This document shows, piece by piece, positions 1-7,381 of a DNA stretch of 32,777 bases. Below the pieces are notes generated by a model. The model was not told the DNA's origin. It searched no databases and saw only the letters and a list, made by a program, of their open reading frames with translations. Every line of letters starts with the position of its first letter. The first letter of the stretch is position 1. The DNA is from Sphingomonadaceae bacterium (GTDB taxonomy: Bacteria; Pseudomonadota; Alphaproteobacteria; Sphingomonadales; Sphingomonadaceae): the NCBI GenBank assembly GCA_025356175.1, contig JANXUP010000170.1:1-32777 (forward strand). Reading direction: 5' to 3'. The position numbers and the translations under genes were made by a program.

Positions 1-63
1 TTCACCATTCCCGCCGCAGCAGCGCGCTACCGAGCACAGTTCGAAGGCCTGGTCGCAGCGTGA
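1..63 (+). CDS. C-terminal tail of an upstream gene (partial, unidentified)
   Basis: Frame 1 is open from the window edge to a TGA at 61-63 and encodes 20 residues ending in QFEGLVAA. The composition is typical of the high-GC coding sequence around it. The next gene starts within about 100 bases on the same strand, so this may be the preceding member of the membrane protein/DUF2141/glycosyltransferase cluster. The tail is too short to identify the family, and only the open frame supports it. Confidence 0.4.
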   Translation, partial: FTIPAAAARYRAQFEGLVAA

Positions 64-157
64 CGGCAATCGAATTCAGCGGCGGTTCAGCGCATTCCCG
101 CCACGGCGCGGCGCTATGTCCGGGCAGCCCGCTCTCTACCCGCAAAGGGCCGCTGCG

Positions 158-1042
158 ATGAGCGAGGAGCAAGCCGCCTCGCCGCGCAACCGCCGCTGGG
201 CGGCGCTTGCCAGCATGGGTGTGTCGCTCGCCTTGCTGGTCGCCGTGGCACTGCAGTTCAAGGATCTCGATTTCGCCAAAGTGCAGGGCCTGATCCCTGC
301 CAGCCCGGTCTTCTGGATTGGCTTTGCGGTTTATTATCTGGCGGGACCGATCAGTGAATGGGTGGTCTATCGCCGCCTCTGGGTGATGCCAGTGGCGGGG
401 ATCGGCGCGCTATTGCGCAAACTCGTCGCCAACGAATTGCTGCTCGGTTATCTCGGCGAGGCGCAATTTTACGCTTGGGCGCGGGCGCGGACGCGGCTGT
501 CCGAAGCCCCGTTCGGCGCGATCAAGGACATGACGATCCTTTCTGCGCTGGTCGGGAACGGCGCGACGCTGGTCATGCTGGCTTTCGCCTGGCCCTACGT
601 TTCGGGCGGGCAGCTCGGCATGGAAGGAACCACTGCGTTTGCCTCGCTCGGCGTGGTGTTGTTGACCTCGCTCGGCATCCTGTTGTTCCGGCGCCAGTTA
701 TTCACGCTGCCCAAAGCTGACTTGTGGTTCATTTCGGCGGCACATCTGGTGCGCATCATAGTAATCCTGATTGCTTCGGCGGTGATGTGGCATGCAGTAT
801 TGCCCGGCGTGGCGATTACCCTGTGGCTGGTCCTGGCAACCTTGCGGATGCTGATCTCAAGGCTGCCGCTGATGCCCAACAAGGATGTTGTCTTTGCCGG
901 GATTACCGTGCTGTTACTGGGCAAGGGGGCGGACGTTGCGGCACTGATGGCGATGATGGCAGTGCTGCTGCTGGTTGCACACCTGATGATTGGAACCATA
1001 TTCGGCCTCACCGGCCTGTTCGATGCGGAGAAAGTGAAATGA
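158..1042 (+). CDS. polytopic inner-membrane protein, resembling LPG-synthase/flippase-type TM domains
   Basis: This is a hydrophobic protein of 294 residues with about seven or eight membrane spans. The first lies roughly 20 residues in and the last runs almost to the C terminus (LLLVAHLMIGTIFGL). The segment around NELLLGYLGEAQFYAWARAR, a polar stretch between spans, recalls the conserved loop of lysylphosphatidylglycerol-synthase-type transmembrane proteins (UPF0104), but that resemblance is weak. I chose the ATG at 158 because AAAGGG lies about 8 bases upstream. An in-frame ATG at 116 would add 14 residues and has no visible ribosome site. The stop overlaps the next start (ATGA at 1039-1042), so it is translationally coupled to the DUF2141 gene and glycosyltransferase. 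A role in moving or building a surface glycolipid is inferred from the neighbours only. Confidence 0.7.
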   Translation: MSEEQAASPRNRRWAALASMGVSLALLVAVALQFKDLDFAKVQGLIPASPVFWIGFAVYYLAGPISEWVVYRRLWVMPVAGIGALLRKLVANELLLGYLGEAQFYAWARARTRLSEAPFGAIKDMTILSALVGNGATLVMLAFAWPYVSGGQLGMEGTTAFASLGVVLLTSLGILLFRRQLFTLPKADLWFISAAHLVRIIVILIASAVMWHAVLPGVAITLWLVLATLRMLISRLPLMPNKDVVFAGITVLLLGKGADVAALMAMMAVLLLVAHLMIGTIFGLTGLFDAEKVK

Positions 1043-1569
1043 AGCCTCTTGCTGTAACCCTGGCGCTGCCGCTGCTGCTGGCGGCCGGTCCGGCGCTCAA
1101 GAGTTCGCCTGACCTCGGCAAGGCCGAAGGGCGGTGCCGTGCGGGCGAGCCTGGCCCGGCCTTGCTGGTCGAAGCGGTCGGGATGAAGGACCGTACCGGC
1201 ACCATGAAGCTCGAAATCTATCCGGGTAACGAGCAGGATTTTCTTGCTGACGACAACGTGCTGATCGCTGCGGGCAAGACTTTCCGCCGGGTTGAGGTGC
1301 CAACTCCGCAATCGGGGCCGGTGGTGCTGTGCGTGCGCATTCCGGGGCCGGGGACTTATGCGGTATCGGTACTGCACGACCGCAACATGGATCGCCACTT
1401 TCAGTGGAAAATCGACGGGATCGGGTTCTCGTCCAACCCGCACCTCGGCTGGGGCAAGCCCAGCGTGAAGAGCTCACGCGTCGTGGTGAACGGCGGCGGG
1501 ATTTCGAAGATCTCGGTGGTGATGAACTACAAGAACGGGCTGGGTGTCGCTCCTTTGAAAACCAACTAG
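1039..1569 (+). CDS. DUF2141 domain-containing exported protein
   Basis: The 176-residue product starts with a signal peptide (MKPLAVTLALPLLLAAGPA), so it is probably periplasmic or outer-membrane associated. The body is a small beta-rich domain. It has the DUF2141 hallmark of a HD-x-N-x-(D/N) turn followed by a glycine and GFSSN: here LHDRNMDRHFQWKIDGIGFSSN at about residues 115-136, ending in the usual VVMNY-type strand. The biochemical role of DUF2141 is unknown. In this window it is sandwiched between a membrane protein (4-base overlap) and a GT4 glycosyltransferase (no gap), so the three are almost certainly one transcription unit. An envelope function is inferred from that arrangement. 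Confidence 0.85.
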   Translation: MKPLAVTLALPLLLAAGPALKSSPDLGKAEGRCRAGEPGPALLVEAVGMKDRTGTMKLEIYPGNEQDFLADDNVLIAAGKTFRRVEVPTPQSGPVVLCVRIPGPGTYAVSVLHDRNMDRHFQWKIDGIGFSSNPHLGWGKPSVKSSRVVVNGGGISKISVVMNYKNGLGVAPLKTN

Positions 1570-2718
1570 GTGAAATTGGTCGACGTCTGCGCGTTCTACA
1601 CGCCCCATGGCGGCGGGGTGAAGACCTACGTCGAGCAGAAGCTCAAGATCGGGCCCGAACTCGGTGCGGAGATTGTGATCCTCGCTCCCGGTGATCGGTA
1701 CGAAGTGATCGAGCGCGGTCCCAAGGCACGGATCGTCATGATCCCCAGCCCGCGGTTGATCGTCGACAAGAATTACTGGTATTTTGGTGACAAGGCCGCG
1801 CTCCACGCCGCTCTCGACGAGCTGAAACCAGATCTGGTCGAGGTTGGCTCGCCGTGGCGCAGTCCGTCGTGGGTGGCGGAGTGGCGCGGAAACGTACCGC
1901 GCAGCCTGTTCATGCACGCCGATCCGATGACGGCCTATGCTTACCGCTGGTTCGATCCGCTGCTCCCGCGCAGCACGACGGACCGGTTGTTCGCCCCCTA
2001 CTTGCGCCATATCCGGGGCCTCTCGCAGAAGTACGACAGCGTGATCTGTGCCAGCCGCGACCTTCAGGACCGCCTTGTGGCAGGGGGCGTGGACCATACC
2101 TCGCTGATCCCGATGGGCGTGGAGGAAGGGGTTTTCTCACCCGCCAACCGTGATCCGGCACTGCGTGCCGCGCTGCTCGCCGAACTGGGCTTGCCCGAGA
2201 CGGCGGGCCTGCTGCTTACCATCGGGCGGCTCTCGGCCGAGAAACGCTGGTCGGTGGTGATCGAAGCGGTCAAGCGCGCCTCGCGCGAACGTCCGCTGGG
2301 CTTGATCTTGCTGGGTGAAGGCCGCGAAAAGCCGCAGGTGCTGCGCGCGATCGGCAGCAATCCGCATATCCGGCTGCTTGACCCGGTGCGCGACCGGTCT
2401 CGCTTCGCCGCCATGCTCGCAAGCGCCGATGCCGTCATTCATGGCGGCGATGCCGAAACGTTCGGCTTGGCCACGGCAGAGGCGCTGGCCAGCGGAACTC
2501 CAGTCATCGTGCCGGATCGCGGCGCCGCTGCCGACCATGGCATCAGCGGCGGCGGACTGGTGTACAAGGCTGCAAACTGCCAGGCGCTGGCGGGCGCGAT
2601 CGGCTTGCTGGCCGCGCAAGATTGGCCGCGCAGCACCCGCAAGGTGCAAACCATGCGCGATCATTTCGCGCAGCTCTTTGCCCATTATCGAGACCTGATC
2701 ACCGCGCACCAAGCTTGA
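1570..2718 (+). CDS. GT4-family glycosyltransferase (glycosyltransferase family 1 domain)
   Basis: The 382-residue protein has the two-Rossmann-domain GT-B layout. The N-terminal acceptor domain carries the glycine-rich FYTPHGGGVKTYVEQ loop at residues 9-23. The C-terminal donor-binding domain has TIGRLSAEKRW and the family's EX7E motif in HGGDAETFGLATAEALASG, followed by GTPVIVPDRG. Length and motifs are normal for retaining GT4 enzymes that use nucleotide sugars; donor and acceptor cannot be read from sequence. There is no signal peptide, so it acts at the cytoplasmic face. Translation starts at a GTG immediately after the TAG of the DUF2141 gene, which implies coupling. The nearest ATG alternatives would cut into the first beta strand. 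Lipopolysaccharide, exopolysaccharide or glycolipid synthesis are all possible. Confidence 0.9.
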   Translation: MKLVDVCAFYTPHGGGVKTYVEQKLKIGPELGAEIVILAPGDRYEVIERGPKARIVMIPSPRLIVDKNYWYFGDKAALHAALDELKPDLVEVGSPWRSPSWVAEWRGNVPRSLFMHADPMTAYAYRWFDPLLPRSTTDRLFAPYLRHIRGLSQKYDSVICASRDLQDRLVAGGVDHTSLIPMGVEEGVFSPANRDPALRAALLAELGLPETAGLLLTIGRLSAEKRWSVVIEAVKRASRERPLGLILLGEGREKPQVLRAIGSNPHIRLLDPVRDRSRFAAMLASADAVIHGGDAETFGLATAEALASGTPVIVPDRGAAADHGISGGGLVYKAANCQALAGAIGLLAAQDWPRSTRKVQTMRDHFAQLFAHYRDLITAHQA

Positions 2719-2736
2719 CTCAGTGAGGCGATGCAA

Positions 2737-2756
2737 TTAGTTTCATTTGCAACCAA
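2737..2756. promoter_or_regulatory. candidate palindromic operator upstream of hpd
   Basis: Two 10-base half-sites, TTAGTTTCAT and the complement of TTGCAACCAA, form an imperfect palindrome with 7 of 10 matching positions. The site ends 24 bases before the hpd start codon and lies in the AT-rich 62-base gap after the glycosyltransferase. The TTGCAACCAA half resembles MarR-type operators known from aromatic-acid genes. The nearest regulator gene in the window is an Lrp/AsnC protein at 6551-7027, so the binding protein is unknown. A second inverted pair, ATTTGC at 2745-2750 and GCAAAT at 2772-2777, overlaps the same region. Confidence 0.4.
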
Positions 2757-2780
2757 TTTCATCGCTGGAGCGCAAATTGC

Positions 2781-3872
2781 ATGGCCGACCTGTTCGACAA
2801 TCCGCTGGGCCTCGACGGGTTCGAATTCGTCGAATTCTCCGCGCCTGAGAAGGGCATGCTCGAACCGGTGTTCGAGAAGATGGGCTTCTCCTGCATTGCC
2901 CGGCACCGCTCGAAAGACGTGCAGCTGTGGCGCCAGGGCGGGATCAACCTGATCGCCAATTACGAACCGCGCAGCCCGGCCGCCTACTTCGCCTCCGAAC
3001 ATGGCGCTTCTGCTTGCGGCATGGGCTGGCGCGTGCGCGATGCCGCCAAGGCTTATGCCGCGGCGCTTGAACGCGGGGCGGAACCGGTCGAGGTCAAGAC
3101 CGGGCCGATGGAGCTGCACTTGCCCGCGATCCGCGGGATCGGCGGCTCGATCATCTACCTGATCGACCGCTACGAGGGCGGCGCTTTCGGCGACCTGTCG
3201 ATCTACGATATCGACTTCGTCTATGAACCGGGCGCGGATCGCCATCCGGCAGGGGCTGGGCTCAAGCTGATCGATCACCTGACCCATAACGTCTATGGCG
3301 GGCGCATGGCCCACTGGGCTTCGTTCTATGAGCGCATCGCCGGTTTCCGCGAGATCCGCTATTTCGACATCAAGGGCGAATATACCGGGCTTACCAGCAA
3401 GGCGATGACCGCGCCCGACGGCAAGATCCGCATTCCGCTCAACGAAGAAGGCAAGGCTGGCGGCGGCCAGATCGAGGAATTCCTGCGCGCCTACAACGGC
3501 GAGGGGATCCAGCACATTGCCCTCATCTGCGACGACCTGATTGCGACCTGGGACAAACTCAAGGCGCTGGGCGTGCCGTTCATGTCAGCCCCGCCCACGA
3601 CCTATTACGAAATGCTGGCCGAGCGCCTGCCCGGTCACGGTGAGCCGGTCGACGAGCTGCAAAGGCGCGGCATCCTGCTCGATGGTTCGACCGAAAACGA
3701 CGATCCGCGGCTGCTGCTGCAGATCTTCGGCGAGACCCAGATCGGTCCGGTGTTCTTCGAATTCATCCAGCGCAAGAAGGACGAAGGCTTCGGCGAGGGC
3801 AATTTCACTGCGCTGTTCCAGTCGATCGAGCGCGATCAGATGAAGCGCGGGGTTTTGCACGCTGCGGATTAA
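2781..3872 (+). CDS. hppD: 4-hydroxyphenylpyruvate dioxygenase
   Basis: The enzyme converts 4-hydroxyphenylpyruvate to homogentisate, the committing step of tyrosine degradation, in the cytoplasm with non-heme Fe(II). The 363-residue length is standard. The N-terminal VOC half is followed by the catalytic half holding the three iron ligands: H166 in IDHLTHNV, H245 in GIQHIAL and E327 in PVFFEFIQR. The family's C-terminal helix signature [15 protein letters not shown] is present at about 336-350. No homogentisate dioxygenase or fumarylacetoacetase lies in the window, so the rest of the pathway is elsewhere. The gene starts after a 62-base gap with a palindromic site, and a second VOC enzyme follows it. 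The call is secure. Confidence 0.97.
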   Translation: MADLFDNPLGLDGFEFVEFSAPEKGMLEPVFEKMGFSCIARHRSKDVQLWRQGGINLIANYEPRSPAAYFASEHGASACGMGWRVRDAAKAYAAALERGAEPVEVKTGPMELHLPAIRGIGGSIIYLIDRYEGGAFGDLSIYDIDFVYEPGADRHPAGAGLKLIDHLTHNVYGGRMAHWASFYERIAGFREIRYFDIKGEYTGLTSKAMTAPDGKIRIPLNEEGKAGGGQIEEFLRAYNGEGIQHIALICDDLIATWDKLKALGVPFMSAPPTTYYEMLAERLPGHGEPVDELQRRGILLDGSTENDDPRLLLQIFGETQIGPVFFEFIQRKKDEGFGEGNFTALFQSIERDQMKRGVLHAAD

Positions 3873-3880
3873 CTCCCTTG

Positions 3881-3975
3881 TCCGCTCATGCTGAGCCTGT
3901 CGAAACACACGCGCGGCAGATGGACTTGGGGCAACTCGCTCGGCGCGCGGCCTTCGACAGGCTCAGGCTGAGCGG
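3881..3975. repeat. REP-like intergenic palindrome (GCTGAGCCTGTCGAA type)
   Basis: Two arms face each other: CCGCTCATGCTGAGCCTGTCGAA-like sequence at about 3882-3904 and its complement at 3953-3975. They match at 21 of 23 positions and are separated by 48 bases. The repeat begins 9 bases after the hpd stop and ends 24 bases before the VOC gene start, so it could form a large stem-loop in a shared transcript. Elements with this core are commonly scattered between genes in sphingomonads. No U tract follows, so it is not a classical terminator. An unrelated palindrome of the same general style lies at 11751-11892. Confidence 0.8.
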
Positions 3976-3999
3976 GACTTGGAATTGGAGGATAAGACC

Positions 4000-4563
4000 A
4001 TGACACCGACCCTTCAGCGCATCCACCACGTCGCCTATCGCTGCAAGGACGCGAAGGAGACGGTCGATTGGTACGCGCGCGTGCTTGGCATGACCTACGT
4101 CACCGCGTTCGCCGAGGACCACGTGCCCTCGACTGGCGAATTCGATCCCTACATGCACATCTTCCTCGATTGCGGCGGCGGCAATGTGCTCGCCTTCTTT
4201 GAACTGCCGCTGCAACCCGAGATGGGCAAGGATCCCAATACCCCGGCGTGGGTCCAGCATATCGCCTTCGAAGTCGCCGACCTCGACACACTCCTCGAAG
4301 GCAAGGCGCATATCGAGGCGCAGGGGGTGGAGGTGCTCGGCCCGACGTACCACGGCATTTTCCGCTCGATCTATTTCTTCGATCCCAACGGCCACCGGCT
4401 CGAACTCGCGTGTAATATCGGAACGCCGGATCAATACGCCGAACTGCGCGCACTCGCCCCGGTCATGCTCAACGACTGGGCCGCGACCAAACGCGCCCCG
4501 CGCCACGCGGCCTGGCTGCACGAAGATCCCGCCGAACGCGGCGACGCGGAGAAAACCTTCTAG
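4000..4563 (+). CDS. VOC-family (glyoxalase/dioxygenase superfamily) protein
   Basis: The 187-residue protein consists of one full vicinal-oxygen-chelate unit of paired beta-alpha-beta-beta-beta modules. Positions where the superfamily binds metal carry suitable residues: H10 in IHHVAYRC, E68 in FFELP, H87 in VQHIAF and E135 in HRLELAC. It therefore looks catalytic rather than an antibiotic-binding derivative. The ATG at 4000 was chosen because GGAGG lies 8 bases upstream at 3987-3991; an upstream in-frame ATG at 3979 lacks this. It follows hppD on the same strand with only the palindromic repeat between, which suggests a role in the same aromatic degradation. The substrate is unknown, and an extradiol-type dioxygenase or an isomerase are both possible. 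Confidence 0.87.
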   Translation: MTPTLQRIHHVAYRCKDAKETVDWYARVLGMTYVTAFAEDHVPSTGEFDPYMHIFLDCGGGNVLAFFELPLQPEMGKDPNTPAWVQHIAFEVADLDTLLEGKAHIEAQGVEVLGPTYHGIFRSIYFFDPNGHRLELACNIGTPDQYAELRALAPVMLNDWAATKRAPRHAAWLHEDPAERGDAEKTF

Positions 4564-4601
4564 GGGCTTTTCAACAAGCACAGGTCCGCTATGGGCGGCG
4601 C

Positions 4602-6548
4602 GTGCGTTTCACATTGCAACTGGGGGCCGCGCTGGCTGGGGGGCTGGCGCTGATGCCGCATGCGGCCAATGCGCAGCGTGCCTCGGAAAATGTCACAACC
4701 CAATCAGGCGACGCCTTCGGGAAGACCGTGGGTAACGAGAAGAGCGGGCTGTACGAGAGCGACGACGTGCGGGGATTCAGCCCGGTCGATGCCGGAAACG
4801 TCCGCATCGAAGGGCTTTACTTCGATCAGGTTGACAAGCTCTCGACCCGGGTGATCGACGGCAATACGATCCGTGTCGGCCCGGCCGCGCTGCACTATCC
4901 GTTTCCCGCACCGACCGGCATCGCAGACTTTTCCGTCATGCAGCCGCGCGCGGCAGCAGTGCAGAGCTTCACGCTTGATACGGGTTCATCGAACTCGCTC
5001 GGACTTGGCGGCTCATTCGAGGTGAAGCAGCCGCTCGATGGCGAGCGACTGGGCATCGCTGCCGGCGTGGGTTTCCGTGAGTTCAGACGCACCGAAGGGG
5101 GCGCCGGACAAGCCCGGACCGTCGGCACGACACTGGCCTGGCGGCCGCAACCCGGAGCCGAGGTGCTGCTGTTCACCGGCGATTTCCGCTTTCGCAGTGA
5201 CGAGGCGCGGCCGACCTTTTTCCTCGCTGGCACTGGTGGACCGCCCGCCCTCAAGCGTGGCGAGGATCTGAGCCCAAGCTGGACCGGCCGGAGCGCCGAT
5301 ACCTGGGTGTGGGGCGCAGTGGCCAAGCTCGCGCTTGCAGCTGGATTGCGGCTCGAGAGCGGGCTGTTCTATACGCGCCGCGACCAGCACAAGGCGTTTG
5401 CCGATCTCTACACCGGAGTCTTGGCGAACGGCACCACCGGCGGGCACCGGATCGTTGCCGACGCGGGATCGTTCGATGCCTCGCTTTCGGGCGAGACGCG
5501 GCTGGTCAAGCAATGGCAGAACGGATCCTTGCACCAGCAGGTGCTGCTGTCGCTGCGCGGACGGCACAAGGTGCGCCGGTTCGGCGGCACCGCCTCGTTC
5601 CAGTACGGACCCTCAAGCCTGCTCACCAATGCAAACATTCCCGAGCCGGTCTACAGCATTGGCACCAAGAACCGTGACCGGGTCGACCAACTGACTTATG
5701 GCGCGGCTTGGGGGCTGGTCTCCGATCACGGCTTCTCGCTCGATGCCGGGCTGTCGCGATCGCGCTACACCAAGGCGGTCGACTTCGCTGACCCGCTGGC
5801 AGCCGACCCGGTCAGCCGCGACAGCCCGATCACCTGGAACGTGTCCGCCTCGATATTGCTGGCCAAGGGCATCACCGTTTATGGCGCGGCGGCGACTGGA
5901 CAGGAAGAGGCGCTGATCGCTCCCGATGTTGCGGTCAACCGCGCCGAAGCGCCACCGGCGATCCATACCCGTCAAGTCGAGGCTGGGGTAAAGCTGGCAA
6001 TTACTCGGCATCTGACGCTGATCGCCGGGGGCTTCACCATCACCAAGCCCTATTACAACCTCGACGCCGGGCTGCGCTATCGCCAGCTCGGCGATCTCAC
6101 CCATCGCGGCGTCGAGTTCTCGCTCACCGGACAGGTTCTGCCGGGGCTCAGCGTGGTGGGTGGACTGCTTCTGCTCGACCCGAAGATCACGGGTGAAGCG
6201 GTATCCTCGGGCCAAATTGGCCCGCGCCCGGTGGGACAAGTGCGACGCCATGGGGTGATCAATCTCGACTGGCGACTGGGCGGCGGGAAGGGCGCATGGT
6301 CTTTCGATCTCGCACTCAACAGCTATTCGAGCCGGGTCGGCAACAGCGCCAACACACTCTTCGCCGCCCCGCGCACCACACTGAATCTTGGCGCGCGCTA
6401 TCGCTTCAAACTGGGCCCGGGCACCTTCCTGCTGCGGCCCCTCGTGCAGAACCTGTTCGATAATTACGGCTGGCAAGTTTCGACCAGCGGCGGCTGGACC
6501 TACACCGCGCCGCGCGCCTTTACCGTGCAGGTTGTTGCGGACTTCTAG
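4602..6548 (+). CDS. TonB-dependent outer-membrane receptor
   Basis: The product of 648 residues starts with a signal peptide ending near AANAQ (about residue 25). A plug region follows, with SGLYESDDVRGFSPVDAGNV, the RIEGLYFDQ strand and YPFPAPTGIADF. The rest alternates amphipathic beta strands and ends in the terminal aromatic typical of outer-membrane barrels (FTVQVVADF). Size fits a compact TonB-dependent receptor taking up an iron complex or small nutrient. I see no clear N-terminal TonB box. The start is GTG at 4602; no in-frame ATG precedes it, and the out-of-frame ATG at 4591 leads nowhere. It follows the VOC gene by 38 bases and meets the Lrp/AsnC gene tail-to-tail. The ligand cannot be read; the hppD neighbourhood hints at an aromatic compound. 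Confidence 0.9.
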   Translation: MRFTLQLGAALAGGLALMPHAANAQRASENVTTQSGDAFGKTVGNEKSGLYESDDVRGFSPVDAGNVRIEGLYFDQVDKLSTRVIDGNTIRVGPAALHYPFPAPTGIADFSVMQPRAAAVQSFTLDTGSSNSLGLGGSFEVKQPLDGERLGIAAGVGFREFRRTEGGAGQARTVGTTLAWRPQPGAEVLLFTGDFRFRSDEARPTFFLAGTGGPPALKRGEDLSPSWTGRSADTWVWGAVAKLALAAGLRLESGLFYTRRDQHKAFADLYTGVLANGTTGGHRIVADAGSFDASLSGETRLVKQWQNGSLHQQVLLSLRGRHKVRRFGGTASFQYGPSSLLTNANIPEPVYSIGTKNRDRVDQLTYGAAWGLVSDHGFSLDAGLSRSRYTKAVDFADPLAADPVSRDSPITWNVSASILLAKGITVYGAAATGQEEALIAPDVAVNRAEAPPAIHTRQVEAGVKLAITRHLTLIAGGFTITKPYYNLDAGLRYRQLGDLTHRGVEFSLTGQVLPGLSVVGGLLLLDPKITGEAVSSGQIGPRPVGQVRRHGVINLDWRLGGGKGAWSFDLALNSYSSRVGNSANTLFAAPRTTLNLGARYRFKLGPGTFLLRPLVQNLFDNYGWQVSTSGGWTYTAPRAFTVQVVADF

Positions 6549-6550
6549 GC

Positions 6551-7027
6551 TTAATTCGGCCGCGGCAGGGCGGTGGTTGCCTTCATCTTTTCCATCGAGA
6601 AGGTCGAGCTGACATCGGCGATGTCGGGAATCCGCGCGATCAGCTTGCGGTAAATGCGGTCATAGTGCGCGATGTCGCGGACCACGATCTTGAGCAGGTA
6701 ATCGACCTCGCCCGCCATGCGGTGGCATTCGCTGATCTCATCGATTTCCGCGATGCCGCGCGAAAAGGCTTCGAGCCAGGCGGGGTCGTGCCGGTTGGTG
6801 CGGATTGCGACGAAGACGGTGGTGGCGAGGCCCAGCTTCTCGGGATCGAGCAGCGCCACGCGGCGCGCGATAATACCGGAGTCCTCCAGTCGCCGGATGC
6901 GGCGCCAGCAAGCGTTGCTCGACAGACCGACGCGTTCGCCCACCTCGTGAACGGGCAGCGAGGCATCGCTTTGCAGCACGCTAAGGATGGACCAGTCGAT
7001 GGTATCAAGTTGCGTTGTTTCGCTCAT
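6551..7027 (-). CDS. Lrp/AsnC-family transcriptional regulator
   Basis: The 158-residue protein has an N-terminal winged helix-turn-helix (LDTIDWSILSVLQSDASLPVHEVGERVGLSSNACWRRIRRLE, read in pieces). It is joined to a C-terminal RAM/AsnC ligand-binding domain, with MAGEVDYLLKIVVRDIAHYDRIYRKL and the closing SSTFSMEKMKATTALP. These are standard features of homo-oligomeric regulators that sense amino acids or related compounds. I start it at the ATG whose first base is 7027; a longer reading frame to 7066 adds 13 residues not typical of the family. It converges on the TonB receptor gene with two bases between stop codons and diverges from the DUF6356-like gene. It may control itself, its divergent neighbour, or the hppD genes, but only position suggests this. 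Confidence 0.93.
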   Translation of the reverse strand: MSETTQLDTIDWSILSVLQSDASLPVHEVGERVGLSSNACWRRIRRLEDSGIIARRVALLDPEKLGLATTVFVAIRTNRHDPAWLEAFSRGIAEIDEISECHRMAGEVDYLLKIVVRDIAHYDRIYRKLIARIPDIADVSSTFSMEKMKATTALPRPN

Positions 7028-7135
7028 ATGTGGGACAAGATAACCGCATATTCGGGAAATAACCATAATTCAGGAGATGATTTTGCGATTCTGTCGCGCT
7101 ATTCTGCAGGCTATAGTTTCAACGGGGGAATGCCG
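7028..7135. promoter_or_regulatory. divergent promoter region between Lrp/AsnC and DUF6356-like genes
   Basis: This 108-base AT-enriched gap must hold both start regions. It contains the sequence ATAACC twice in the same orientation, at 7040-7045 and 7059-7064, 19 bases apart, which is roughly two helical turns. Such spacing would suit a dimeric or octameric Lrp-type regulator binding upstream of its own gene. I cannot identify convincing -35/-10 elements, and the repeat is short enough to be chance. Confidence 0.3.
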
Positions 7136-7381
7136 ATGTCGACCATGCGACTGTTTACCGATCATCCCGAAAGCGTCGGCGAAAGCTATGGCGAACACCT
7201 CGTCACCGCGACCGGCTTTGGTGCGCGCATGGTGCTCGCTGGCCTCGCCTGCATGGTTCACGCTTTCCTGCCGTTTCTGTTCGTCAAAACCGGCAGCCAG
7301 CAGATTTCCGGGCTTTATGACCGCATGGTGGCCAACCGGCGGCGCAATCCGGTTACCGGCGCGCTCGATTTTTGTATCTAA
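7136..7381 (+). CDS. small DUF6356-like protein
   Basis: The 81-residue protein begins MSTMRLFTDHPESVGESYGEH, has one hydrophobic segment (MVLAGLACMVHAFLPFLFV, about residues 31-50) and ends in a basic stretch DRMVANRRRN. The pattern of FTDHP, SVGE-Y-EH and a central HAFLPFLF matches what I recall of DUF6356, a short family of unknown function, probably membrane associated. The ATG at 7136 has GGGGGAA a few bases upstream; an in-frame ATG at 7130 would be too close to it. The gene diverges from the Lrp/AsnC regulator, and its stop overlaps the stop of the convergent permease gene by four bases (CTAA). The family name is from memory and moderately sure; that it is a real gene is well supported by reading frame and codon use. 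Confidence 0.75.
   Translation: MSTMRLFTDHPESVGESYGEHLVTATGFGARMVLAGLACMVHAFLPFLFVKTGSQQISGLYDRMVANRRRNPVTGALDFCI

Noticed and set aside
595..1443. 282-codon - strand frame opposite the membrane protein and DUF2141 genes
   Set aside because: Shadow of two coupled + strand genes; no start signal or motif.
2685..3515. Long - strand open frame opposite hppD
   Set aside because: It mirrors the strongly supported hppD coding sequence and is a high-GC antisense shadow without family motifs.
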